Shown in pieces: positions 45,312-53,710 of a DNA stretch of 64,000 nucleotides. The notes below the pieces were generated by a model that was not told the origin of the DNA, did no database searches, and was given only the letters and a program-made list of their open reading frames with translations. The stretch comes from Acidovorax sp. 107 (GTDB taxonomy: Bacteria; Pseudomonadota; Gammaproteobacteria; Burkholderiales; Burkholderiaceae_C): contig NZ_QBTZ01000001.1 in NCBI RefSeq assembly GCF_003058055.1, positions 808,501 through 872,500 on the forward strand. The letters run 5' to 3'. The number at the start of each line of letters is the position of its first letter. Positions within the stretch are counted from its first letter, which is position 1. Position numbers and translations under genes: made by a program.

Positions 45312-46283
45312 ATGGCCATCCAGTGGTTCCCCGGTCACATGCACCTGACCCGCAAAGCCATCACCGAACGCATCAAGGACATTGACGTGGTGATCGAGGT
45401 GCTGGACGCGCGCCTGCCCGGCTCCAGCGCCAACCCGCTGCTGGCCGAGATCACGGGCCACAAGCCCACGCTCAAGGTGCTCAACAAGCAGGACGTGGCC
45501 GACCCCGAGCGCACGGCGTTGTGGGTGGACTGGTACAACGCCCAGAGCGACACGCGCGCCGTGCCGCTCGATGCCAGCGACCCCGCGCCTGCGCGCAAGC
45601 TCATCGACGGATGCCATGCGCTGTCGCCGAACCGGGGGGGCATGGCCAAGCCCATGCGCGTGCTGATCTGCGGCGTGCCCAACGTGGGCAAGTCCACCCT
45701 GATCAACACGCTGTCGAACAAGCGCCAGGCCAAGACCGGTGACGAGGCCGGCATCACCAAGCTGGAACAGCGCATCACCCTGGCCGACGACTTCTACCTG
45801 TGGGACACCCCCGGCATGCTGTGGCCGCGCATCGTGGTACCCGAGACCGGTTACAACCTGGCCGCCAGTGGCGCCGTGGGCCGCAATGCGTATGACGAAG
45901 AACTGGTGGCGCTGGAGCTGCTGCGCCGCCTGCAGAAGCATTACGCCCCCTTGCTGGAGGCACGCTACAAGCTGGGCCTGCCCGCGGGTGCGGTGGCCGA
46001 GATGCACGACGAAGAACTGCTCGAAGCCATTGGCCGCAAACGCGGCGCCATGCTGGGCGGTGGCCGGGTCAATCTGCAAAAGACGGCCGAGATCGTGATG
46101 ACCGATTTCCGCAGCGCCATCCTGGGCCGCATTACGCTGGAGACCCCGGCCGAGTTCGAGGCTTGGCGCGCTGCGGGCCTGGCGGAAGACGCCAAGCGCC
46201 AGGCCAAGAAAGACGCGCGCGCCAAGGCCAAGGGCAAGGGCTCTGGCGTGCGAGAGCCAGCACCCGATAGCGACACGGACTGA
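45312..46283 (+). CDS. ylqF: Ribosome biogenesis GTPase RbgA/YlqF
   Basis: The 323-residue protein has the circularly permuted GTPase motif order: G4 NKQD (about residue 57) before G1 GVPNVGKST (about residue 120) and G3 DTPGML. The start IQWFPGHMHLTRKAI is typical of YlqF/RbgA. The family acts in 50S subunit assembly. The gene is divergent from the small membrane protein gene. The C-terminal 40 residues are rich in Lys and Ala. Confidence 0.95.
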   Translation: MAIQWFPGHMHLTRKAITERIKDIDVVIEVLDARLPGSSANPLLAEITGHKPTLKVLNKQDVADPERTALWVDWYNAQSDTRAVPLDASDPAPARKLIDGCHALSPNRGGMAKPMRVLICGVPNVGKSTLINTLSNKRQAKTGDEAGITKLEQRITLADDFYLWDTPGMLWPRIVVPETGYNLAASGAVGRNAYDEELVALELLRRLQKHYAPLLEARYKLGLPAGAVAEMHDEELLEAIGRKRGAMLGGGRVNLQKTAEIVMTDFRSAILGRITLETPAEFEAWRAAGLAEDAKRQAKKDARAKAKGKGSGVREPAPDSDTD

Positions 46284-46433
46284 GCCGTAGGGCCTGCGTC
46301 GGCCGGCCCCGGGCTTGCAGCGGCCGCCTTGCATCTGCCGTACCGGCGTGTGCGGCTGCGGTGCTGTCCGTGCCGATGCCGATGGGCGGGCGCCGCAGCC
46401 GCGCCGGTGGCGTTTTGTTCATAGGCGTTTTCT

Positions 46434-48755
46434 ATGCCTGCGGTTACGATGGCTTCCTCCCCCGCACATTCCGTTGCCATGGCCGAAGCCCCCGCTGTTC
46501 CGCTGCCAGACCACGAAGACGCCACGACGCGCCACCTGGTGCGCGTGGCAGGCTGGGCCGTGATGTTGCTGGGTTTTGTCATTGGTTTGCTGTTGCTACG
46601 GGATGAGCCAGTGCAGCCGGTGCGGGTGGCTCTCAACTTCGCGGCAGGCTGCATTGGTGGCACGGCCCTGCTGCTGGCGCGCTGGCGGCGCTGGACGTTG
46701 GCCACCCATCTGCTGGTGTGGGGCGTATGGGTGTCCGTGTCGCTGGTGGCCGCCCGCAATGGCGGCGTGAACGGCCCCAACCTGCTGAATTACCCGGTGA
46801 TCATCGTGCTGGCGGGGTGGCTGCTGGGTGTGCGTGCCACGCTCACGCTGGTGGGGCTCACGGCCTTGCTGTTTCTGGGTTTCATCTGGGCGGACATTCA
46901 GGGCCTGCTCAAGCCGGTGCAGGTGGCCAACCGCCTGGCGGGTGCGGTGTACTTCGCGGGCATTCTGGCGCTGACGGCCGCGGCCACACTGCTGTCGCGC
47001 CGCAACTACATGAGCCGGGTGCGCGAGGCCCAGCAGACAGCGGCCAACCTGGCGGCCAGCGAGGCATCGCTGCGCAAGCTGCTGCGGGCCGTGGAGCAAA
47101 GCCCCGAGGCCATCGTCATCATCGATCTGCGCGAAGACATCGAATACGTCAACGAGGCCTTCGTGCGCCGCACGGGCTATGCGCGCGACGAGGTGGTGGG
47201 CCGCTCCTCGGCAGACTATTCAAGCAACGGCTTGGCGCCAGCACAACGCGAAGGGCTGCGCACCACGCTGGCACGCGGCGACAGCTGGGCGGGTGAGCAG
47301 GTCAACTACCGCAAGGACGGCCAGGCATTGATCGAGTCTGTCGTGGTGTCCCCCATCCGCCAGCCCGATGGCCGCGTGAGCCACTACGTGGAGCTCAAAC
47401 AGGACATCACCGAACGCAAGCGCGCGGCCGACGAGATCCATCGCCTGGTGCATTTCGACAGCCTCACCAGCCTGCCCAACCGCTCCACGCTGATGGAGCG
47501 CCTGCATGCACTGCGCGGGCGCCCCGGCCGTGTGCTGTCCACCCAGCACGCCCTGCTGCTGCTGGACCTGGACCGCTTCACCACCTTCAACGATGCGCGG
47601 GGCAGTGAAATGGGCGACCGCCTGCTGTGTGCCGTGGCGCTGCGCCTGTCCGAGATCCTGCCCCCGCAGGACCTGCTGGTGCGCGTGGCGGGCGACGAGT
47701 TTGCCGTGGTGCTGCATGGCCTGGGGGCCGACGCCTCGCTGGCGGGTCGCCATGCGCTGGCCTTTGCCGAGAAGTTGCAGACCGCCTTGCTGCGACCCCT
47801 GCGCCTGGAAGGCGACGCGCAGGACGCGCAACTGGGCGCCAGTGTGGGCATCACCTTGTACCCGCAAACGGCGGACGACGGCGCACACGACGCGCTGCGG
47901 CGCGCGGGCACTGCCCTGCACCGGGCCAAGCAGGCCGGTGGCGGGCGGGCCGCGTTTTTTGAACAGGGCATGGGCGAGGCGGCCGAGCAGCGCTTTCGGG
48001 TAGAGCGTGAACTGCGCCACGCCATTGGCGCGGGCGAGCTGCGGCTGCACCTGCAATCGCAGGTCGATGTGTCGGGCCAGATCACCGGGGCCGAGGTGCT
48101 GGTGCGCTGGCAACACCCGCGCGACGGCCTGGTGGCGCCGGGCGTTTTCATCCCGGTGGCCGAGGAGTCCGACCTCATCGTCAGTCTCGGCGAATGGGTG
48201 CTGGCCCGTGCCTGCGCGTTGCTGGCGCAGCCGGTGTTCAGCGAGCGGCGGCTGCGGCTGTCGGTCAACCTCAGCGCCCGGCAGTTTCGCCAGGCGGGCT
48301 TTGTGAGGCAACTGCAGGCGGTGCTGGCCGCCACGGGCGCTGACCCCCGGCTGCTCACGCTGGAGGTGACCGAGGGGCTGGTGATCGACGATTTTGACGA
48401 CGCGGTGGCCAAGATGCGCGCGCTGGCCGCGCTGGGCGTGGACATGTCGCTGGATGACTTTGGCACCGGGTATTCGTCGCTGGCCTACCTCAAGCGCCTG
48501 CCGATCCAGGAGCTGAAGATCGACCGGTCGTTTGTGCACGAGGCACCCACCAATGCCGACGATGGCGTGCTGGTGGAGGGCATCTTGTCGGTGGCGCGGC
48601 ACTTTGGCCTGCGCGTGGTGGCCGAGGGGGTGGAGACCCAGGCCCAGGCCGACTTCCTGCGCCAGCGCGCGCCGGACATCGTCTACCAGGGCTACCTGTT
48701 TAGCCGCCCCGAGCCCGATGCCCAGTGGCTGGCGCGGCTGACCCAGCCCGCCTGA
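46434..48755 (+). CDS. Membrane GGDEF/EAL c-di-GMP protein with PAS domain
   Basis: The product (773 residues from 46434; ATGs at 46449 and 46479 are alternatives) has an N-terminal set of about five membrane helices (residues 35-190), a PAS domain (about 215-330, PEAIVIIDLREDIEYVNEAF), a GGDEF domain and an EAL domain. The cyclase motif is AGDEF (419-423) instead of GGDEF and the EAL motif is EVL (554-556). The other EAL residues (DDFGTGYSS, KIDRSF, AEGVET) are intact. Net phosphodiesterase activity or a c-di-GMP receptor role is more likely than cyclase activity, but this is not certain. Confidence 0.93.
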   Translation: MPAVTMASSPAHSVAMAEAPAVPLPDHEDATTRHLVRVAGWAVMLLGFVIGLLLLRDEPVQPVRVALNFAAGCIGGTALLLARWRRWTLATHLLVWGVWVSVSLVAARNGGVNGPNLLNYPVIIVLAGWLLGVRATLTLVGLTALLFLGFIWADIQGLLKPVQVANRLAGAVYFAGILALTAAATLLSRRNYMSRVREAQQTAANLAASEASLRKLLRAVEQSPEAIVIIDLREDIEYVNEAFVRRTGYARDEVVGRSSADYSSNGLAPAQREGLRTTLARGDSWAGEQVNYRKDGQALIESVVVSPIRQPDGRVSHYVELKQDITERKRAADEIHRLVHFDSLTSLPNRSTLMERLHALRGRPGRVLSTQHALLLLDLDRFTTFNDARGSEMGDRLLCAVALRLSEILPPQDLLVRVAGDEFAVVLHGLGADASLAGRHALAFAEKLQTALLRPLRLEGDAQDAQLGASVGITLYPQTADDGAHDALRRAGTALHRAKQAGGGRAAFFEQGMGEAAEQRFRVERELRHAIGAGELRLHLQSQVDVSGQITGAEVLVRWQHPRDGLVAPGVFIPVAEESDLIVSLGEWVLARACALLAQPVFSERRLRLSVNLSARQFRQAGFVRQLQAVLAATGADPRLLTLEVTEGLVIDDFDDAVAKMRALAALGVDMSLDDFGTGYSSLAYLKRLPIQELKIDRSFVHEAPTNADDGVLVEGILSVARHFGLRVVAEGVETQAQADFLRQRAPDIVYQGYLFSRPEPDAQWLARLTQPA

Positions 48756-48810
48756 GACGGAGGCATCGGCGGCGTGCCCTCGGGCCAGGGTGGAACGCTA
48801 TTGGAAATAA

Positions 48811-48853
48811 AAATAGCTGCAGGCGCCCTTTGAATAAGCGTCTGCAGCTATTT
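48811..48853. terminator. Repeat-derived hairpin terminator (dispersed repeat, copy 7)
   Basis: AAATAGCTGCAGGCGC and GCGTCTGCAGCTATTT form a 16-pair stem with one G-U pair and an 11-base loop, followed by a T-run. It belongs to the dispersed repeat family and here sits between the GGDEF/EAL gene and the convergent 49-residue gene, able to stop both. Confidence 0.75.
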
Positions 48854-48896
48854 TTTGATAGCAAATCGTCCTGCCCGTGTGGTGGGCCGTGGTGGC

Positions 48897-49046
48897 TTAC
48901 TTGTATTTGTCCTTGTCCTTGCCCTTGGGCAGGATGGTGGTCATCGGCGGCGTGGGCCGGTCGGAGCCACTGTATTCCTTGGGTGGCGAAGTGTCCTTCT
49001 TGGGTTTCTTTGCCATCTTGTTGCTGCGCTGTTCGCCTTTGGCCAT
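48897..49046 (-). CDS. 49-residue basic protein of unknown function
   Basis: The frame starts with ATG at 49046, preceded by a perfect AAGGAGG Shine-Dalgarno four bases away. The 49 residues are rich in Lys, Pro and Thr (MAKGEQRSNKMAKKPKKDTS at the N-terminus, KGKDKDKYK at the C-terminus) and have no hydrophobic segment. It looks like an unstructured nucleic-acid- or ribosome-associated protein. I recognise no named family. The strong ribosome site makes it very likely real. Confidence 0.8.
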   Translation of the reverse strand: MAKGEQRSNKMAKKPKKDTSPPKEYSGSDRPTPPMTTILPKGKDKDKYK

Positions 49047-49349
49047 GGGGCCTCCTTGAAAGGTCTCGGGATGGGACCGTGCGAAGATGGTACGTCACAA
49101 AATGCACCCGCAGTCGCTGCGGGGCTTGGCCCCACGCACTGTCTGCAACCTGCGGTGGGCGGCAGAAGGCATAACCAGGTGCCAGACCGTGATGCATTTC
49201 GCGAACGCGGTGGTTTGTGGCAGAGCGCAACCCACAGGCCACGTGGTGCGCCGCCAAGCGCTCGCCTATGATGGCTGCGGCCCGCCGTCCTGTCGCAGCG
49301 CCGGGTGCAGCGCCAGCTTGCGATGCGTGCCCTCAACCGGAGAATGCCC

Positions 49350-50372
49350 ATGAGCATGAAGCTGTTTCGTCAGTGGGGCGCATCGCTGTGCCTCGGGTTC
49401 CTGGTCCTGGCCAGCCAGGCACCAGCCGCTGCGCAAGACCTGCCCGGCGCCAAAGACCACCCGGCCGTGAAGCGTTTTGGCGGCAGCACCATCGTGGGCT
49501 ACGAGGTGCGCAACTTCGACGCCGTAGAGTTCCAGACCTCCACGTTCAAAGAGTTCGACCTGCAGGCCAACAAGCGGCGCTATGTGCAGCCGCCGCTGGC
49601 GCTGGAGGGCAAGCTCACCCGCCTGTGGTACGAGGCCCCGGGTGCCACGCGATCGCTGGAGTTGTTTCGCAACTATGCGAACGACCTCACGGCCAGTGGC
49701 TATGCGGTGCTGTACGACTCCACGCGCGACAGCGCAGCAGGCAGCTACACCAACTTCTTGGCCAACTTCAGCAGCGGCCAGCGCGACTTCATCAAGAACA
49801 ACCGCAGCGAATACGTGATGTACGCCGCCGACGCCAGCTCCGTGCGCACCGGCACCTTCCAGAAGGGCAGCACCACCGTGCGCCTGGTCGCTATCGACTG
49901 GCCCAAGGAAGACGCCACCTACAAATCCAGGCAGGGTGCGTACATCGCCGTGGACATCCTGGAGACCAAGGCCATGGAGCAGAACATGGTGGTGGTCAGC
50001 GCTTCCGACATCAGCAAGTCCATCACCGCCAATGGCAAGGTCGCCATCTACGGCATCCTGTTCGACACCGGCAAGGCCGATGTGAAGCCCGAGTCCAAAC
50101 CTTCACTGGAGCAGATCGCCGCGTTCCTGAAGGCCGAGCCCGCCGTCAAACTGCACGTGGTGGGGCACACCGACAGTGTGGGCGGCTTCGACAGCAATCT
50201 GGCACTGTCCAAGCGCCGCGCCGATGCCGTGGCCGCCGTGCTGGCCAAGGACTACGGCATCGCCGCTAATCGCCTGGTGGGCAACGGTGTGGCGTCGCTC
50301 GCACCCGTAGCCAGCAACAGCAGTGAAGAAGGTCGGGCCAAGAACCGACGGGTGGAACTGGTGCCACAGTGA
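49350..50372 (+). CDS. OmpA-family protein with N-terminal DUF4892-like domain
   Basis: The ATG at 49350, seven bases after GGAG, gives 340 residues: a signal peptide (MSMKLFRQWGASLCLGFLVL to about residue 28), a DUF4892-like middle domain (VKRFGGSTIVGYEVRNFDAV) and a C-terminal OmpA peptidoglycan-binding domain (about 225-340: ILFDTGKADVKPESKPSLEQ, VVGHTDSVGGFDSNLALSKR, NRRVELVPQ). It would tie the outer membrane or periplasm to the cell wall. The 303-base gap upstream (49047-49349) holds no other gene and presumably carries the two divergent promoters. Confidence 0.92.
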   Translation: MSMKLFRQWGASLCLGFLVLASQAPAAAQDLPGAKDHPAVKRFGGSTIVGYEVRNFDAVEFQTSTFKEFDLQANKRRYVQPPLALEGKLTRLWYEAPGATRSLELFRNYANDLTASGYAVLYDSTRDSAAGSYTNFLANFSSGQRDFIKNNRSEYVMYAADASSVRTGTFQKGSTTVRLVAIDWPKEDATYKSRQGAYIAVDILETKAMEQNMVVVSASDISKSITANGKVAIYGILFDTGKADVKPESKPSLEQIAAFLKAEPAVKLHVVGHTDSVGGFDSNLALSKRRADAVAAVLAKDYGIAANRLVGNGVASLAPVASNSSEEGRAKNRRVELVPQ

Positions 50373-50489
50373 GGTGCTGGCCGCAGATGGATTCACCGGG
50401 GACGGGGACTGTCTGCGCAGTGCATGCACGGCGCTTGCCGGTGCCGACCTGTCAGGCCCCGCTCATGGCGCGCACATGCAACAGCGCCC

Positions 50490-50720
50490 ATGAGACTTCT
50501 TGCGCTTGTATTGGGATTGGGCATTGCGGCGATATCGAAAGGTTGCCAGCCGCGAGTCGTGGAGTCCTACGACTTTGGAGTGCAAATCGCGAGGCCTGCT
50601 TTTGCGACACAGGAGGACGTCAAAAAGCTGGCCAACGCAGAGTGTGGAAGCGGGCGAGTAGCCGTGTTCCAGCGATTTCACGGCCGTGGTCGGTATGTGT
50701 TTGTTTGCAGATCGAAATGA
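50490..50720 (+). CDS. Small exported protein of unknown function
   Basis: The 76-residue frame starts MRLLALVLGLGIAAISKGCQ, a short signal peptide with a Cys at the likely cleavage site, so it may be a lipoprotein although the residues before the Cys are not ideal. The mature part (about 55 residues) contains one or two further cysteines (NAECGSGRVAVFQRF, YVFVCRSK). No family is recognised. It lies after the OmpA-like gene where GC content starts to fall. Confidence 0.55.
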   Translation: MRLLALVLGLGIAAISKGCQPRVVESYDFGVQIARPAFATQEDVKKLANAECGSGRVAVFQRFHGRGRYVFVCRSK

Positions 50721-50852
50721 GAGTGCGGTGTGGGCCTGCTAGCGCCCCTCGCCATGGGGCAGAATCCGGCCAGAAGCGGTCGTAGCCCTATTGCTGACTC
50801 AGGCTGTAAGCATGTGAATCAAGTGGCTGTGCTCCATTAAAAGACTAGCGCC

Positions 50853-51254
50853 TCACCCGAAAGACACTCCAAACAGTTTTCGGATAGTCGAAACGGTGAC
50901 GGCAGTAACCCGATAGGTCGCATCGGCAGCTATGTGCACCACTCGGCCGCTGCTATAGGCGATGCCAACTTCATTCCAATAAATGCACTCAAGGTGAGTC
51001 GGGCTGGTCCGCTGGCAATTTTGATGAGAAGAGCCCTCAGCGGCGAGGTGGCGGATGTCCTTGCCTGCAAATGCGATATTGGCGAGTGATTGATTCTCTG
51101 AGGCGGATACTGGTCGGCCGCCGGCAGATACATAGATCGACATCTGACCCGCTAGGGAGCCTGGATCGGGCTCGCATCCGCACGCAACAGGTGAGGTGAA
51201 TAGCAAAGGCGCGAGTAGGAGCGGCAGCAAAAGCGCCGCGTATCGCATGTGCAT
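50853..51254 (-). CDS. Exported Cys-rich protein of unknown function
   Basis: The frame starts at 51254 (or 51248) and gives about 133 residues with a strong signal peptide (MRYAALLLPLLLAPLLFTSP) ending near VACGCEPD, which suggests a lipoprotein or a disulfide-bonded periplasmic protein. The mature part holds Cys pairs (CGC, NCQRTSPTHLEC). I recognise no family. Base composition here is clearly less GC-rich than in the neighbouring genes and no good ribosome site is seen. Confidence 0.5.
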   Translation of the reverse strand: MHMRYAALLLPLLLAPLLFTSPVACGCEPDPGSLAGQMSIYVSAGGRPVSASENQSLANIAFAGKDIRHLAAEGSSHQNCQRTSPTHLECIYWNEVGIAYSSGRVVHIAADATYRVTAVTVSTIRKLFGVSFG

Positions 51255-51480
51255 GATTCGTCTTTCGCAATCGGGGACCGCTGCCAATGTACCGGCAAAG
51301 CAAGATAGTCCGCGAACTCCGGAAAGCTTGATCAAGAATCACACACATCTATTCCTCGCTCTGACCAACGCGGAGTACCGTTGACGCCTCTAAGCCATCG
51401 CCACCACTGTCACCTTTGGGCCCAAAGCGGAAATTTGATGCGTTCAAAACAGCAACGCCAGCGATCAATGAGGCGCTGAA

Positions 51481-51780
51481 TTAGTACGCTGGTACTGCGC
51501 TGAAAGCCAGAACACAAGCTGACATCTCTGCCATTGACTGACTTGCGCATGCCCATTGCCGCCGCCAGATTGCAGCGACGAGAAGGCCTGAGGCGATGAC
51601 AAAAGCCACAAAAAACAACAGGGGCCCAACATCGAGAATCATGCCATTCAGAAAATGCTGGATGCCATCCAAAGATGCAGGGAGTTTGGGGGTTGCGAGC
51701 AGCGTTGATGACCAAGGCAGGAGAAGCAAACCCGCGCATAGCAGCACGGTGCTGACCCTGATCCGGAGTTGTGGTTTCAT
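51481..51780 (-). CDS. Small membrane protein of unknown function
   Basis: From the ATG at 51780 the frame gives 99 residues: a signal-like segment (VSTVLLCAGLLLLPWSS), a second long membrane helix (VGPLLFFVAFVIASGLLVAA) followed by a basic loop, and a hydrophobic C-terminus. This layout is loosely like VirB2/TrbC pilins, but there are no conjugation genes nearby and the match is weak. An ATG at 51789 is also possible. No clear ribosome site is seen. Confidence 0.45.
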   Translation of the reverse strand: MKPQLRIRVSTVLLCAGLLLLPWSSTLLATPKLPASLDGIQHFLNGMILDVGPLLFFVAFVIASGLLVAAIWRRQWACASQSMAEMSACVLAFSAVPAY

Positions 51781-51862
51781 TCTGGTCATCCAAGGCTGCT
51801 TCTGGCCGAATACAGAAGTCAGGCCCCGGAGCATAGTCGCGCCACGCAAGGTGGTGGTTAAC

Positions 51863-53605
51863 TCAACGCCCTTCAACCCCTCCTGCATCGGGCAGACCAG
51901 CCGTCGGCGGTGGCGTGGCTGGCCGTTGAGCGGCGGCTTCGAGGCCGCGGGCCTCGGTCTGCTGGGCCTGCGCCTCTTCGTGCCGCGCGCGGATGCGGGC
52001 CTGCACCAGGCCGTGAAAGCGCAGCAATCGGGCCACGTGGTCGGCGGCGCAGCGGGGCAGGGGGGCGCGGCTGTCGCTTTGGCGCTGGGTGTAGCTGAAC
52101 TCGACCACAGCGGGGCCTTCGCGGGCCTCGTCCACGTCGATCTGGTAGGCGCTGTGGGCGTTGTCTTCGTCATCGCCCGGTGCATCGTCGCCGTTGCGCC
52201 AGCTGTATTTGAGTACGCGGCCCCACGGCACGCCGTTGTGCATGCAGGGCTGGCGGGCTCCCACCCACACCTCGTCCTCCCAATAGCCGCTGCGGTCACT
52301 GTCCCACCAGTCGTTGTACTGCTCGGCGAACACCGGCAGGCTGGTGAAAGCCTCGATGTGCTCTGCCGTCAATGTGGCCTGCAGGCGCTGGTAGAGCGGG
52401 TAGCGGGCGCGGTGCTGGCCCACGGCCTTGCGCACGTAGTCCAGCACGCCGCGCCAGGCGTGTTCGCAGGCCTTCCAGGCTTCGGGGGCGCTGCCGGCGT
52501 CTGGCGGGGGCGTCAGCACTTGCCAGGGGCCGGGTTCCCCTTGTGTGTAGCGGCGGTAAAGCAGCGTGCGCTGCGCTGCGGTGGGCACCGCGCTGCGCCA
52601 CACCTTGGTCGCCAGCCGCTCCAGCCAGTTGCGGGGCGCAGGCACCTGCTCCACGGACAGGTAAAAGTCCCAGGCCTTCCACACGGTGATGAACACGTTG
52701 TCGTCGCGCGCGTCGCCTTCTTCGTCCACATGCCGCTGGCAGAGTGAAAAATCGGTCTGCAGGAACCAGCCGGAGGCCTTGTGCTCCTTGTGCGCGATCA
52801 CCGGCGTGTGCACCACTGCCCGAATGTTCTCGATGCTGATGGCGTTGTCGGCGCACAGGTCGTGGGCCATGGGCTGGTCGGCGTCGATGCCTGCGCTGGT
52901 GCGCACCGCGCTCTGGCCAGCACGCACGGCGGCCAGCACCTGGTTGCGGTTGAGCATGGCGGCCAGGCCGCCTTCGCCCGCATCCACGCCGTCGTAGAAC
53001 TCGGGTGCGAATACGGCGCCCACGATCTCGGAGGAGAACTCGGCAAGGTGCGGCACATTGCGCACCTCGTCCAGCAAGAAATCCACCTGCTCGGACCCCT
53101 TGATGTGCAGGTGGTATTCGTCGGTGAACAGCGCCACACGCGCCTGCAATCCGCCGTGTACCCACAGCTCGCCGTGGTTGTGGTGGCCCCACAGCAGTTC
53201 GTCCACGCGCAGCGTGCCCTGCACGCACACCAGCTGCCCGCCCACCACAGCGTTGTGCAGGTGGGCGTTGCCGGCGACGATGAGGTGCGTGGTGCCGTCG
53301 GTATCGGCACTGGTCAAGGCGCCGTCGATGCGCAGGTCTCCGTCCACCAGGATCAGAAAGAGCGCACTGGGCAGAGAGTCGGCGCCAAAGCCATCCGCAA
53401 GGTCTTGCAACCATGAGCCCAATGGGCTGCCCGGGGCCAAGGGCGCGTCGAGGTGCAGTGCGGGCCATTGCACATCGCCCGTGATCCATAGCGCGGTTTC
53501 ATTGGCCAGCGCCGCAGGGTCTTGCGCCAGGCGCTCGGCCATCCAGCCGGCAGGAGGGAGGCGGTGGGCCACATCGGCCAGCGGGCAAAGTCGGGCAGTG
53601 GGCAT
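51863..53605 (-). CDS. Conserved protein of unknown function with a beta-helix-like N-terminal part
   Basis: The frame from the ATG at 53605 gives 580 residues. Residues of about 80-170 have a regular pattern of short beta-strands with Gly turns (VDGDLRIDGALTSADTDGTT, LIVAGNAHLHNAVVGGQLVC), like the rungs of a beta-helix or bactofilin. The middle and C-terminal parts are rich in Trp, Arg and charged residues, with no motif I can name, and a low-complexity Ala/Pro/Gly tail. No signal peptide is seen. It is divergent from the aspartoacylase-like gene with a 105-base gap. Confidence 0.8.
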   Translation of the reverse strand: MPTARLCPLADVAHRLPPAGWMAERLAQDPAALANETALWITGDVQWPALHLDAPLAPGSPLGSWLQDLADGFGADSLPSALFLILVDGDLRIDGALTSADTDGTTHLIVAGNAHLHNAVVGGQLVCVQGTLRVDELLWGHHNHGELWVHGGLQARVALFTDEYHLHIKGSEQVDFLLDEVRNVPHLAEFSSEIVGAVFAPEFYDGVDAGEGGLAAMLNRNQVLAAVRAGQSAVRTSAGIDADQPMAHDLCADNAISIENIRAVVHTPVIAHKEHKASGWFLQTDFSLCQRHVDEEGDARDDNVFITVWKAWDFYLSVEQVPAPRNWLERLATKVWRSAVPTAAQRTLLYRRYTQGEPGPWQVLTPPPDAGSAPEAWKACEHAWRGVLDYVRKAVGQHRARYPLYQRLQATLTAEHIEAFTSLPVFAEQYNDWWDSDRSGYWEDEVWVGARQPCMHNGVPWGRVLKYSWRNGDDAPGDDEDNAHSAYQIDVDEAREGPAVVEFSYTQRQSDSRAPLPRCAADHVARLLRFHGLVQARIRARHEEAQAQQTEARGLEAAAQRPATPPPTAGLPDAGGVEGR

Positions 53606-53710
53606 GGAGCGGGGCGCAGAAGGGACTGGACCGGCGGGCATCGTACACCGCGCTCAGCAACGATCCGGCTTTGCGCGGACAATGATGTGTCATCTTATTA
53701 ATTCACCGCC

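Noticed and set aside
49087..49353. 88-codon frame in the gap before the OmpA-like gene
   Set aside because: No ribosome site, Cys/Arg-rich random composition, and it runs into the true start region of the next gene.
51410..51793. 127-codon frame overlapping the small membrane protein
   Set aside because: Same strand, different frame; no signal peptide or domain and an improbable composition rich in Cys, Arg and Trp. The frame ending at 51481 has a coherent membrane-protein pattern.
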